Positions 1-9,836 are shown, counted from the stretch's first letter. The stretch: 64,000 bases of DNA from Okeania sp. KiyG1 (GCF_014132355.1 NZ_BLZO01000188.1:1-64000); one strand, 5' to 3'. Numbers and translations are program-made. Notes: generated by a model not told the origin, from the letters alone.

Positions 1-21
1 AGTTCAAATTCACCCTAGACA

Positions 22-321
22 ATGCCTATAACAAAATGCCATGTAGAAAATAATTCATATATTAAAACTGGCATGAGTCCTGAAGAGTATTGTCAAATAT
101 GGGTCCCTGTACTTTACAACACTTTACCAGAACAGCGAGGATACAAAGCTCGCTGTATCGAAGAGTTAGCAAAAGTCACAGGTTTTACCGAGCAATCTAT
201 AAAAAACTGGGGAGCTGATTTCAAAGGGCATCCAGACTATGTCAAGGTCATGCTAAAACAGGCCAACATCATCAACGAATTCCGTCAGTTATTCAAAAAA
301 CACTTTGTTGATGGTACTTGA
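22..321 (+). CDS. Small HTH-like protein, copy 1
   Basis: A 99-residue protein of unknown family. Residues ~40-70 (GYKARCIEELAKVTGF then TEQSIKNWG) look like a helix-turn-helix with a conserved W-G after the second helix, so DNA binding is inferred. The ATG at 22 lacks a clear ribosome site; an internal ATG at 76 (MSPEEYCQ) is a plausible alternative start, and it is the part kept in both copies. Compared with the copy at 54482 there are 14 changed codons, 11 of them synonymous, which is the mark of a translated gene under selection. The other copy lacks one base at position ~52, shifting its N-terminal frame. Confidence 0.6.
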   Translation: MPITKCHVENNSYIKTGMSPEEYCQIWVPVLYNTLPEQRGYKARCIEELAKVTGFTEQSIKNWGADFKGHPDYVKVMLKQANIINEFRQLFKKHFVDGT

Positions 322-421
322 CTTAATAGTAATACCTGGTTACTTTTAAGCTAAATAAAAACTACAAGGAAGTTACAAGCTTCCCTATAGCCAAAAAAGA
401 TAATTAAAAAATTCTTGAACC

Positions 422-829
422 ATGAATATAGCACATTTCGAGGATATAAATCCAGCCTCCCTACTTTTGCAATTCCAGTGGCTATCCCAAACGCAACTAG
501 CAAAAGCCCTGGGAGTCAATCCATCTGCCGTATCGAGATGGATGTGTGGCGCAACAAACCCAAGCCGGACTATTCAACGACTAGCCTGGGAACTTTTACA
601 GATTTTAAATAAGTGGCCACTGCCGTTCCCTCCAAAAATCGAAACAGCAGAATTGGACCCACTACAACTGCTAACAAAATTTAATATTTCCCGTTTTACA
701 TTAGCTGAAGCTCTAGGAGTTTCGGTTCGAGCTATTGGCCACTGGATTAATGGCCAGAACAAACCATCTCGAAAAGTACGCCGATTGGCCCATCAACTGA
801 ATCAAAAGTGGGTTGTACTAACCGGATAG
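422..829 (+). CDS. Double helix-turn-helix DNA-binding protein, copy 1
   Basis: A 135-residue protein made of two similar halves, each carrying an XRE-like HTH: QLAKALGVNPSAVSRWM at ~25-41 and LAEALGVSVRAIGHWING at ~93-110, each followed by N-x-P-S-R. A protein with two HTHs can bind two half-sites alone, so a plasmid regulator role is inferred. The ATG at 422 follows a TTGAAC stretch with no good Shine-Dalgarno. It lies 100 bp after the small HTH gene and 300 bp before the giant modular gene. The copy at 54869 is identical. Confidence 0.7.
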   Translation: MNIAHFEDINPASLLLQFQWLSQTQLAKALGVNPSAVSRWMCGATNPSRTIQRLAWELLQILNKWPLPFPPKIETAELDPLQLLTKFNISRFTLAEALGVSVRAIGHWINGQNKPSRKVRRLAHQLNQKWVVLTG

Positions 830-856
830 GATGTAGTGATCGCTCCCCCGTGTAAT

Positions 857-878
857 CAAGTGCAGTTAGTTGCACTTG
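857..878. promoter_or_regulatory. 8-bp-arm palindrome between HTH gene and modular gene
   Basis: CAAGTGCA at 857-864 and TGCACTTG at 871-878 are perfect inverted repeats with a 6-base loop, in the 304-bp gap (830-1133) between the double-HTH gene and the giant gene. There is no T-run after it, so an operator is likelier than a terminator. The rest of the gap holds a GATCGATC-rich stretch near 950-962 and AT-rich sequence with TATACT at ~978. No convincing gene was seen. Confidence 0.4.
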
Positions 879-1133
879 AGCCGAGCATCACTCCATCCGT
901 ACTTCCGTTGCATCATAGTAATATTGCATTCATGTTAAAAATCTTGAACTGCGATCGATCGTTCAAAAAATACCAAACTATACTGTATATAGCTGCAGTT
1001 GTGTTATTTCAGATCGCGAATCGTATATACAAGATTTTCAATTAACCCCCGCAACCCACCACTCTCTGATGTACACGGAATTCCCACTGTCTGCAACCAG
1101 GAAATTCTGTAAACGATATCAATAAAATTCATT

Positions 1134-3106
1134 ATGATACATCTACAAAGCCAACAAGAGCTGGTGAGAATTCTTCAAGTCCAGCTACAGCAAGAACAAG
1201 AACGTCTAGAAGACATGAGTAATGCGGATACAAAAATTTCCGCATTAACAGGAGAGTTGGCTCCAATACTCGAAAAGTATCCCGTATATCGAGCCGATGT
1301 TGCCGAGCAACTCGGATTAATCTTACCAACATTACCGTCACCAACACTGCGAGTAATTGAAATAGTTGATGGCGATTATCGAAAAGACGAACAAAAAATG
1401 TAGTCTCGGACACAAAACCCTCAAAATATACCGAAAGTAGTAATTGTCTAGATGATAATAGTCTAGACAATCAGACAGAACTGCCTGCAACAGAGAACGC
1501 ATCAAAAGATGTTGATGTAACTTGGTACAACTCCATCAGTGGAGAAGTAAGTGCAGGGAACGAACGAAGGTATTTTCGGGTACTTTGGAACAACAAACAA
1601 AATCAACATCAAGTAGGTCTCAAAAAATCTGAATCCGCCAAGAGGTGGAGTAAAGATATCAATCCCACTACTCAACCCTTAATAGATAGGGTGGAGAAAG
1701 AATTCAAACTAGGAAAACCTGCTGAAAATTTTCGACAGAAATTGTACGAAGCAGCAGAGGAAGTAGGAGGTAAGTTTACTGCTTCTTTATGTAATTTAGG
1801 TACTTCCGGCACTTTCCATCTAAATGAAACTTTTGGCGTTTTTCAGATCGAGAATGAAGATATCGAGGTAGGTCATAACGACGGTAACTTTTGGTATATC
1901 CGTCCTGGTCGCAACAAAGTTTACTGTTCTGGCGACCTTCTTGCCTTTGCTGAAATATTGAAAGGTATAAAAACGGATATAGTTTTAGCGGAGCAGAAAT
2001 CAAAAGATAGCATAACTCCTCAGCTTAAGGCAGCAGAAAATACCCAAATAGACACTGCTGAGATAGTAGATGTAGCTACGGTTCCTACTGTCACTTGGTA
2101 CAACAGCAGTACCGGAGAAGTAAAAAAAGGTTCTTTTAAAAGGTATTTCCGGATAATTCCGGACGATATCAAAGATGAGCATGAAATCAAGTTTAAACAA
2201 AAAACCAACTCAGGAAACTGGATTCAACCAGATAACTCTACTAAACTATTTGCGGAGGCTATCTGGGAAGAATTCAAAGCAGGTAAACCCGATGCAGTAG
2301 AAGCCATTCTACAGAGATTGTACAATGTGCCAGAAAAAGTAGGAGGTAAGTTTGTCAAAAGTCATTCAAGCTGTACTGTAGGTAAGTTGGGCACTTCTTA
2401 TATCCCAAATCAAGAAAGTATTGAAGTAGGCTATAACGACGGTAGTTATTGGTATTTTCGTCCTGGGTATGAAAAAGTTTACTATTCGGGAGATGTTCAT
2501 GAGTTTGCTGAAATCTTAACAGGTTTAGTAAAAAAAGAGCCACCAATATCCAATTCTTCAAAAATAGAAACAGCTAAACCAAAATCCTCAGACTGTTGGT
2601 ACACACCACCAGAGATTGTTGAATTAGTAGAACTTGTGTTAGGAAAAATAGACCTAGACCCCTGTTCTGACGACGGAAAACACATACCAGCAAAATACCA
2701 CAAAACCATAAGAGAAGATGGACTTGCTTGTGTATGGTTTGGGAAAGTATTCATCAACCCACCCTATAGCTGTCCTGGTAAATGGATAGAGAAACTGATT
2801 TCAGAAGTTAATGACAGTAACGTCACAGAAGCGATCGCTCTCTTGCCAGCATCAACAGATACTAAATGGTTTAAACCACTGTGGAATCAACCCATCTGTT
2901 TTTGGAAAGGAAGGATTAAATTCCTAGACGTTAATTACCAACCAAAACTACCCGCACGTCAGTCACATTGTCTAGTCTATTGGGGAGAAAATATAGAGAA
3001 ATTTAGACAAGTATTTTCTCAGTTTGGAGAAGTAAAGTTACCAACAAAAAACGAATCTACACAGGTTGAAGTTGAAGTTGACCCCAAAGAAGTAGAAAAA
3101 CATTAA
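1134..3106 (+). CDS. Giant modular protein, N-terminal part with Dam-type adenine methyltransferase, copy 1 (frame-broken)
   Basis: Same gene as the intact 657-codon frame at 55580-57553. Here the A-run at 1393-1398 has six A instead of seven, so translation stops at codon 89 and resumes in the right frame later (GTG at 1691). Residue numbering from the intact copy: coiled coil 1-62; WY-type module 129-278 and its repeat 320-466 (both start VTWYNS and contain GGKF and YSGD/YCSGD signatures); phage-type DNA N6-adenine methyltransferase domain 487-634 with DLDPCS and catalytic INPPYS. Predicted to methylate adenine in DNA. The frame probably also joins the downstream 981-codon frame through an A5 tract at 3096-3100. 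Confidence 0.75.
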
Positions 3107-6100
3107 CACTCACAGAAAGAATCACACCATTACTATTAGAAAATTGGGTAATAAAAACCATAGATAATAATCAAATATTTATCTACTCATCAGACACACA
3201 AAACAGTAGTAATTGGGTAAAAGTAACTGATATTTCTCACACAGAACATGGGAAAACCTTCCCCTTCCTAGTCTCCCACGAAACCCGATTTATCAACGAT
3301 GTCAAGACGATAGAAGAAGCGATCGAAAGAGCAACTTGGTGGTTTGACTGCCCTATCATTGACAACCTTGAATTGTTGATGGACACCATTAACAGTTACG
3401 ACACGGACTTACTTAAAATAACTAGGGAAGAAAACTCAAACACAGCTCATATCCTGTCGGGAGAAAATCAATTAGGCACAATCTTTCTCAAAAGCAATGA
3501 TACGTTAGAAATTCCAGAACGCGAATACCACCTACTCGAAGACTTGTACAGCATCGACATAGGTACTTTAATCGAAGACATCGAAAAACAAAAGCTAGGT
3601 AATTATCGTGATTATCTAACAGGAGTAAGTAGTTTAGAACAAGAATTGAACCATCTAGACACTCTCCAAAATGCACTCCACTGCCTCTCTAATCATTTGA
3701 ATTTCATCGTCATCCGTCAAGGAGAAATATTTAAAGCTTACAACGGTAAAGAATGGTTAGAAAATTACTTAGGCTCCGTCAAAGTTAATGATTTAGAAAT
3801 CAAACCAGACGAAGAGTTGATTAATAATCTATTAGAACAATATTCATTTCTACTCAATCAACTAACCATTGATATTATCAAAGGTGAACAATCAATTGAA
3901 ATAGAAAATTACATCATCACTTCGGAACCCATCAAAGAATTACTAATTAAAGAAACCTGGAATGAACAAGACTTGGAAACTGCCAATAATCTACTCAATA
4001 AACTTGTAGAATCAACTCCACCCTGGAACGAATTGACAGAAACTATACGCCATAAACATCAAAAAATATTTGAAAAGGACCCCGAACAAACTGATGATAA
4101 TGACACTAATAATGGAGGCTCCATTACTCCGACTCCCTCTCCCAAAAACCCTAACAATAATGGCAGTCAGACAATTGAATCAACAAAAGAAGAATTAGAC
4201 ACATTATTTTCAGCAATCCAATCATACCAAACCGACTTAAACATTCAAAAAAACAACAACAAATTAACCTTCTATCAACAGAAATACAGACTAGGTTCTG
4301 TCGAACTAAATCCAAATAAATTAGTAGCAGAAGAAGGCTTAATAGCAAACCTCAAAATCTCCTACGGAATCGACATCAAAGGTTTAATTGAATCGATAGA
4401 ATTCGCATCACTTGATAATTGCTTTGAACTAGACCCATTCGAGCATATTGGCAAAAGTAATCCAGCCATCTTTATCCCTGGATGCGTCGTCGCTCCCACT
4501 TGGAAAGAGGGACGCGGACTACAAGGAGTACTACAGTTAGTCAATGGACAAGTAGCCACTATTCAATGGCTGAACTCCTTAGACCACGGGGATAATGTGC
4601 CAGAACAAGTAAACATTGGTTTGCTCCGTTATATTGCAGCTCAACAGACAGCTAAAAATGACAGCCTTCACACTGAAGCATTAAGCGATGAACCCACAGC
4701 AGAAAACTTTGCTGCACTGAAATTTGGCGGTCTGATAGCAGCAACTACTGTTAACAACACTAATACCAACAAAGAAAACTCAGAAGTCGTTGAAAATACT
4801 ACTGCTTCTAGCTTTCCTGATGACAACGAAGACCTAATCTGGGAAGACCTGACCTGGATGGATGCCATCAAAGTAAAACTCGAAAAGCTCGAAGGTTTTA
4901 CGGTAAGCCATGATGAGGTAGACCTCACTGCATGGCATTACGGTACAAAAGTAGGTAGCATCCACCACAACGAGGAAAACGAACTAGAAATAGAACAAAA
5001 ATTAATTGGTGAACTGGCTAAATATAACTTCGACCTAGAAGCATTTTTAGTAAATCTTAATATCCCCTATAAGTTCTATCACCTCAAACCAGTCGTCATC
5101 ACACCAACAACCGAACGCTCTGATCTTCAAACCTCTGAACAGGAATCTAGCAGTGAGCAAAAAATGACAAAAAAGCCTCCAGTAGAGGAATTAAACTATC
5201 AAGTAAATGGCAAAAGTATCAGCTTCGGTTTAACCCTACCACAGCTACTATCAGAACAAAAAACAGTCACGCGGAGGATGTGGAAAGATAGCTACGCCAA
5301 ACGCTTCCTTAATGACTGGAATGCCAGACCGGGAGAGTTTCTCTACCCTGCACTAACGAAAAGCTATCGAGTTGGTGGTAAGCAAGTTGGTTACATCAAA
5401 CTCACCCATCAACCTTACCAAGAAAAATTAGCCGATATACCCACTTCTGACTTAGCAGCAGAAGGTTTTCCAGAACTATCACGCGCAGAATTCATCAACA
5501 AATTCTTTGATGGTAACGACCAACAAATAGCATGGGTAATTCGGTTTGATTTTATCCCTAATAAGGAAAAGCCTGAAAATAACGCAGAGCAAATAGGTGA
5601 AAACTCACCATTACCATTAGACCTGCTCGACCAAATGACTGCTGTATTTGATGGGTTAGAGAGCATCCGTACCTCTCGCTCTGGAAACGTACTTTGGTTT
5701 TACCGTGGGTCTGAAAACCTCTATCCCTGTTCAATGAAAACCTTTGATGATAATACTTCCACACTTTTCCCTACTGTCAAGTTGAACGACAAAATGAAAG
5801 AACTATATGGTATTGATATAGATCGAGTCTGTTATGACTTAGAAACAGGTAAAGAGGTTAATATCAATAATTATATTGACCATAGCGTTTTGGAGCAAAC
5901 AATTAAAGACAGCCACAAAAACAATGATACTATCACTTGGCAAGACTTATTAAATAATGCTGCCTACTTAGATATTACTGATAGTCAAACTTCTGATGAG
6001 TTGAACACATCCACAACCACAGAACAGTCACAGACCAATACAGAAGAACATCCTGAAAGACTACATTGGCTCAAAGACACATCAATGTTTAACCGTAGTG

Positions 6101-6318
6101 AGACTTACATAGTTTGGAACGGAACGCAGAAATGCGGGAAAATCAACCTTTGCAATAAAAGCAAAAACAAAGCAGGATTTGGCAAATGGTACGTCAGTCC
6201 CAACGTTTTCGGACCATACTACGACACCATCGAAAAAGCAGCGACAGCGTGTTGGCAAGACTTTATTTCCCAAAATGCTGAACAGACGGCAACACAAGAA
6301 GACTTAATACCTTTCTAA
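3103..6318 (+). CDS. Giant modular protein, C-terminal part with ASCH-like domain and repeated YxIDL-type modules, copy 1
   Basis: The frame is open and coding-like from 3103, but its first usual starts are TTG 3373 and ATG 3379. One extra A in the A5 run at 3096-3100 would fuse it to the methyltransferase frame, giving about 1,728 residues in all. Counting from TTG 3373: related ~75-residue modules at 5-78, 95-183, 274-348, 494-570 and 750-836, each ending in a pattern like L..LY.IDI..LIE.I; a KOW-like stretch near 366-420 (GVLQLVNGQVATIQWL); an ASCH-like domain 616-727 with TVTRR and AAEGF signatures; and a terminal WY-type module 896-964. ASCH domains often bind RNA or modified bases. Overall function unknown. 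The copy at 57820 is identical. Confidence 0.7.
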   Translation, partial: LTLTERITPLLLENWVIKTIDNNQIFIYSSDTQNSSNWVKVTDISHTEHGKTFPFLVSHETRFINDVKTIEEAIERATWWFDCPIIDNLELLMDTINSYDTDLLKITREENSNTAHILSGENQLGTIFLKSNDTLEIPEREYHLLEDLYSIDIGTLIEDIEKQKLGNYRDYLTGVSSLEQELNHLDTLQNALHCLSNHLNFIVIRQGEIFKAYNGKEWLENYLGSVKVNDLEIKPDEELINNLLEQYSFLLNQLTIDIIKGEQSIEIENYIITSEPIKELLIKETWNEQDLETANNLLNKLVESTPPWNELTETIRHKHQKIFEKDPEQTDDNDTNNGGSITPTPSPKNPNNNGSQTIESTKEELDTLFSAIQSYQTDLNIQKNNNKLTFYQQKYRLGSVELNPNKLVAEEGLIANLKISYGIDIKGLIESIEFASLDNCFELDPFEHIGKSNPAIFIPGCVVAPTWKEGRGLQGVLQLVNGQVATIQWLNSLDHGDNVPEQVNIGLLRYIAAQQTAKNDSLHTEALSDEPTAENFAALKFGGLIAATTVNNTNTNKENSEVVENTTASSFPDDNEDLIWEDLTWMDAIKVKLEKLEGFTVSHDEVDLTAWHYGTKVGSIHHNEENELEIEQKLIGELAKYNFDLEAFLVNLNIPYKFYHLKPVVITPTTERSDLQTSEQESSSEQKMTKKPPVEELNYQVNGKSISFGLTLPQLLSEQKTVTRRMWKDSYAKRFLNDWNARPGEFLYPALTKSYRVGGKQVGYIKLTHQPYQEKLADIPTSDLAAEGFPELSRAEFINKFFDGNDQQIAWVIRFDFIPNKEKPENNAEQIGENSPLPLDLLDQMTAVFDGLESIRTSRSGNVLWFYRGSENLYPCSMKTFDDNTSTLFPTVKLNDKMKELYGIDIDRVCYDLETGKEVNINNYIDHSVLEQTIKDSHKNNDTITWQDLLNNAAYLDITDSQTSDELNTSTTTEQSQTNTEEHPERLHWLKDTSMFNRSETYIVWNGTQKCGKINLCNKSKNKAGFGKWYVSPNVFGPYYDTIEKAATACWQDFISQNAEQTATQEDLIPF

Positions 6319-6357
6319 AACAATTAATAATTAACAATTAATAATTAATAATTAGGA
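6319..6357. repeat. AT-rich TTAATTATTAATT-type repeat, left of S23 ORF
   Basis: Overlapping units of AATTAATAATTAAC fill this stretch just after the stop of the modular gene. The reverse complement of the same motif occupies 6718-6753, on the other side of the four-helix-bundle ORF. Similar units recur at 32811-32930, 35220-35270 and 35525-35635. Confidence 0.7.
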
Positions 6358-6367
6358 ATTAAAAATC

Positions 6368-6726
6368 ATGGAAAAAATAATGTAATCCAAAACAAATCTT
6401 TCAAATTTGCACTACGAATAGTTAAGTTATCACAATATCTAAACCAGGATAAAAAAGAGTATGTTTTATCAAAACAAATACTTCGGAGTGGTACAGCAAT
6501 TGGTGCTTTAGTGCGTGAATCTGAATATGCGGAAAGCCGTGCTGACTTTGTGCATCAACTGCGGATTGCCATCAAAGAAGCTAACGAAACGCAATATTGG
6601 TTAGAGCTATTACATCAAGCTGATTACATTAATAAAAAAGGTTTTAAATCAATTAATCAAGACTGTATTGAAGTCATAAAAATCTTAATCGCAATCATCA
6701 AATCAACAACAAAAAATAATTATTAA
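6368..6726 (+). CDS. Four-helix-bundle (S23/IVP-type) protein, copy 1, start obscured
   Basis: The frame ending at 6726 encodes a typical S23-family sequence: FALRIVKLSQYL, LSKQILRSGTAIGALV, DFVHQLRIAIKEANETQYWLELL. The family forms four-helix bundles and was first seen inside 23S rRNA intervening sequences; its role is poorly known. The likely ATG at 6368 is out of frame because the following A-run (6372-6377) has six A where seven would fit, so only a GTG at 6511 remains as an in-frame start. The second copy has another homopolymer loss (60898-60902). The ORF sits between inverted AT-rich repeats, as if inserted as a unit. Confidence 0.65.
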
Positions 6727-6753
6727 TTGTTAATTACTAATTGTTAATTATTA
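6718..6753. repeat. AT-rich repeat, right of S23 ORF
   Basis: Units of TTAATTGTTAATTACTAATT, the reverse complement type of the repeat at 6319-6357. It overlaps the last codons of the S23 ORF and runs up to the AACAGGAG ribosome site of the next gene. Confidence 0.65.
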
Positions 6754-6772
6754 ACAGGAGTGCCAAAGTCAA

Positions 6773-7871
6773 ATGAATCCACATTTTATTAACAATACCA
6801 ACGTCAACAACAATTCCGACAACACGACAGAAACAGAATCACAACAATGTATGAGTGATAGCGTTACCAAATCTTATAACACCTTTTCCGGTGACGAGCA
6901 TCTACCCGAAGGCCATATAACAACCCATCCCTTTAGTCTTACTCTAGAGGAACTTTCAAGCTTGCTTAACAATGGCCAGGAATCCAGTGAAAGTGTAACT
7001 ACGAAACCAGAGGCAATTTCTCAAAACCTACGAGTCACCCACCATCAGGATTGTAGCGGTTCCACAGAGGACTCTAGGGAACTGTCACAGTCCAAACCAG
7101 CAGAAAACAGTGAATGCCTCAATCAATCAACAATCCCTGGCCTAATTCAAGATGGCCTACCAAAACAAAAAAAATCTGAAACTCTACAAACCAGACTTAA
7201 TCAGGACTCTAGGGTTTCTACTGAGTACTCTATAGAAAAATCTCCCAACAAACCAGTTGGGGGCAGTAGAAAAAACAACAAATCCACATCTGTTGGCCAA
7301 TTATCTGATAGTCCAATTAATTGTGAAAAAGCTCAACTTCTGAAAACTTTACCAAACAAAGACTCTAGGGTTTCTACTGAGTACTCTATAGAAAAATCTC
7401 CCAACAAACCAGTTGGGGGCAGTAGAAAAACAACAAATCCACATCTGTTGGCCAATTATCTGATAGTCCAATTAATTGTGAAAAAGCTCAACTTCTGAAA
7501 ACTTTACCAAACAAAGACTCTAGGGTTTCTACTGAGTACTCTATAGAAAAATCTCCCAACAAACCAGTTGGGGGCAGTGGATGGCTTCATAAATACACAA
7601 AATTAATCGAAACAAAGACTGGAGTTGTTGAATATCCCCGTGTCAAAGAAGGTCAACGTTCTCAATACAATCCTAAACACTGGTATTGGAACTACTGCTG
7701 GCATAAGAAAGGGAAAAACGGTAAACCTTTGTACAAAAAGGGCAAAGCAGTAGTCTCCTCAGTCGGATGTCCGATCAAAAGGTAAGAGCAGCTAGTAGTG
7801 CGATCGCTGCCAAACTACCACATCGCCAAATTTTAGAAATAATCAAAGGCGACAACTCCCCACCCACATAG
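6773..7871 (+). CDS. Tandem-repeat protein with basic C-terminal domain, copy 1 (frame-broken)
   Basis: An ACAGGAG ribosome site precedes ATG 6773. The protein is polar and Asn/Ser-rich, then carries a 52-residue repeat beginning DSRVSTEYSIEKSP, then a basic domain with HWYWNYCWHKKGKNG. Copy 1 has two full repeat units plus a partial one; the second full unit is 155 bp rather than 156 because its A-run at 7426-7430 has five A instead of six, so the frame ends at 7498. Copy 2 (61219) has one full unit plus a partial one and stays open to the basic domain. In both copies the frame after the stop at 7783-7785 reads on as VRAASSAIAAKLPHRQILEII up to 7871 if A4 at 7777-7780 were A5. Function not recognised; the C-terminus could bind nucleic acid. 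Confidence 0.6.
7205..7578 (+). repeat. 156-bp in-frame tandem repeat (2 full + 1 partial units)
   Basis: Units begin at GACTCTAGGG: 7205, 7361 and 7516, the last running only ~63 bp before the sequence diverges. Period 156 bp equals 52 codons. The matching array in the second copy (61651-61869) has one full and one partial unit. Confidence 0.9.
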
Positions 7872-7940
7872 ACTTTCACCATTATACATCTTAATACAAC
7901 AACCCATCACTTCTGAAAATTTTTTAATCACTGAAAACTT

Positions 7941-9609
7941 ATGAATTTACCATCAGTAGCATCTCAAACAAAACTGCTGCAACCCTCATTGTTACAGCAG
8001 CATACTCAAAAACCTGGAAGAAGATCAACAATTATCTCTAAACCTCATTATAGCATCATCACAAATTCCCCAACTCAGAGATTACCAGCTCCAAGTTATT
8101 GACGATCTATACAAGTTCATCAAGCACAACCACCGCCGAATATTAATTGTCGCCCCTACTGGAGCAGGGAAAACTATAATTGCTGCTTCCTTCATACATC
8201 AAGAATATTCCAGTGGTAAAACTATATTGTTCATCGTTCATCGTGATGTGCTTATCAAGCAAACACTAAATAAATTTGCTAACTTCGGCATTGAATGTGG
8301 AGTCATTGCTGGAGGCTACAAAGAAACTCGCTCTGCCAAAGTTCAGATAGCCAGCGCACAAACTCTCAGTCGAAGGAAAATCAATTGGTTTGCTCCTGAC
8401 ATTGTATTAATAGATGAAGCACATCAAACCGCCTGGAACAAAGTAGTAAAGAGACAATTAGAAAATTACCAAGGTGAATTTGGCAATACCACCTTTATAG
8501 GTCTCACCGCTACTCCCTGGAGACTTTCAAAACGAGAAGCAATGTCAGACCTATTCGATACCCTCATTGCAGCTCCAACTCCAGGCGAACTTATCCTCAA
8601 AGGATACTTGACACCCCCAATTTACTACAGTGTTGATGGTGCTGACCTCAAAGGAGTGCGGACTGTAGCAGGTGATTATGATAACTCTGAGTTAGTAGTA
8701 CGTTGCAATGTGCCAAAGGTCGTCGAAACTCTAGTCTCCGAATGGAAGCGATTAGCCAACGGTAGATTAACCATTGGCTTTGCTGTAAATGTAGCACACG
8801 CAAAAGCGATCGCCACTGCCTTCAATCAAGCTGGCATCCCCGCAGCAAGTGTAGACGGCACCATGCCCACAAAAATGCGAGAAGTAATTTATTCACAATT
8901 ACAATCAGGACTCATCAAAGTCTTAGCAAGTTGTGAGGCATTGGGAGAAGGTTTTGATGTCCCTGCCATTTCTTGCGTTTTATTATGTCGTCCCACTAAA
9001 TCTAAGGCTAAGGCATGGCAACAGATAGGCCGTGCAGCAAGACGCTTTAAGGGTAAACATGACTTCTTAATTCTAGACCAAGCAGGGATAATCGCACGAT
9101 TTGGTTTCATTGAGGATACCACAATATTTACCCTGGGGAAATCCGACAACACCCCCACTGGTGTAGCTCCCACAAAAATTTGTCCGAGTTGTAACGCCAT
9201 AAATCGCAATTTCGACAAGGTGTGTAGCTGTTGTGGCTATCAATATCCAGCAGCACCATTACCTAAACTTTTACCTACTCAAGAGTTCAAACTATTACGC
9301 TGCACGGCAGATAAGGTCAAGCAATATCGCCATTACCATGAACTGCTCACAGAAGCTTACCATCGAGGACTAAAATCTAATTGGGCAGATAAACAATACC
9401 AAATTCATTATGGATACTGGCCTCCCTACAAATGGATGCACGGTGCCATATTTGGTTCGCAACCTACTGTGGCTGACAAAGTTGCGTATCAAAAATATTT
9501 ACTCCGCCTGATGAAAGCCGACGGTCAGTGCATAGGTTGGGTTGAACACCACATGAAGATGATTTTTGGCGATCAAACATCCGTTCCGCTCCGCGATAAC
9601 TATGTTTAG
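7941..9609 (+). CDS. SF2 DEAH-type helicase with zinc ribbon, copy 1 (apparent N-terminal frame break)
   Basis: Helicase motifs in order: LRDYQLQVID (Q-like), APTGAGKT (motif I, near 8153-8176), LIDEAH (II), LTATPWR (III), QQIGRAAR (VI), then a four-cysteine zinc ribbon (CPSCNAI...CSCCGYQYP). It should unwind or remodel nucleic acid using ATP. Motif I lies upstream of any usual start in its frame (first is TTG 8227, which would lose motif I). The ATG at 7941 comes into frame if the A5 run at 8008-8012 were A4, giving about 555 residues. Both copies show the same break. It lies upstream of rep and may serve replication or transfer. Confidence 0.75.
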
Positions 9610-9623
9610 CTACGCTATCGCGT

Positions 9624-9836
9624 GTGAAGATAAGGCTTGAAAAGAAAAAAAACTACGGGACTAACACCCCCGTAGAGAAAACAAACAAAAATGAAAAAAC
9701 TTATGAACAAATTATTGCACAAACATCAAAATTCTGCAACTACTACCCTAATCTCCGCTGTCAAAACTTCTTTACAGGAGGAAGTGTAAAATGGATTGGA
9801 AAATATTTAATCGCCACCCCAGAGCCTCAGAAATAG
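9624..9836 (+). CDS. Short ORF in the rep leader, overlapping rep
   Basis: A 70-codon Lys-rich frame from GTG 9624 that overlaps the rep start by 46 bp. It has no clear ribosome site. Pairs of a small ORF overlapping a CyRepA1-type rep are known (Ssr7036 before Slr7037 on Synechocystis pSYSA), so a leader-peptide or translational-coupling role is possible, but sequence similarity cannot be judged here. It could equally be a chance frame. Confidence 0.3.
   Translation: MKIRLEKKKNYGTNTPVEKTNKNEKTYEQIIAQTSKFCNYYPNLRCQNFFTGGSVKWIGKYLIATPEPQK
9645..9675 (-). terminator. Hairpin with T-run on the minus strand in the rep leader (candidate antisense RNA terminator)
   Basis: CTACGGG (9653-9659) pairs with CCCGTAG (9669-9675) around a 9-base loop. 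On the plus strand the stem is preceded by eight A and followed by no T-run. On the minus strand it reads as a GC stem followed by eight T, the form of an intrinsic terminator. It would end a transcript antisense to the rep leader. A TTGACA is present on the minus strand at 9764-9759, though a good -10 at the right distance is lacking. Confidence 0.5.

Larger units (their letters stand above)
1..9709 (+). repeat. Left copy of ~9.6-kb long direct repeat
   Basis: This block recurs at 54447-64000 in the same orientation. The offset is 54446 at the left end and 54291 after a tandem-repeat contraction. From about position 396 onward I found no substitutions between copies, only single-base homopolymer length differences and one 155-bp tandem-unit difference. 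In the first ~395 bp there are about 18 substitutions and 3 single-base indels. The simplest explanation is a circular replicon of ~54 kb assembled past its start. A real duplication, a dimer, or a second related plasmid remain possible because the window ends inside the repeat. Confidence 0.95.

Noticed and set aside
836-1045. 69-codon forward frame after the double-HTH gene
   Set aside because: Its N-terminus changes between repeat copies through a C-run, it covers a palindrome and promoter-like sequence, and it has no domain or ribosome site.
1776-2757. Several reverse-strand frames of 60-90 codons across the methyltransferase gene
   Set aside because: They lie opposite a strongly supported gene, lack ribosome sites and recognisable domains, and recur only because the block is duplicated.
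3096-3106. Programmed frameshift as the sole explanation for the broken methyltransferase/ASCH frames
   Set aside because: Possible, but many unrelated genes here break at homopolymers in the same way, so sequence error is the likelier cause; only the IS1 shift is accepted as programmed.
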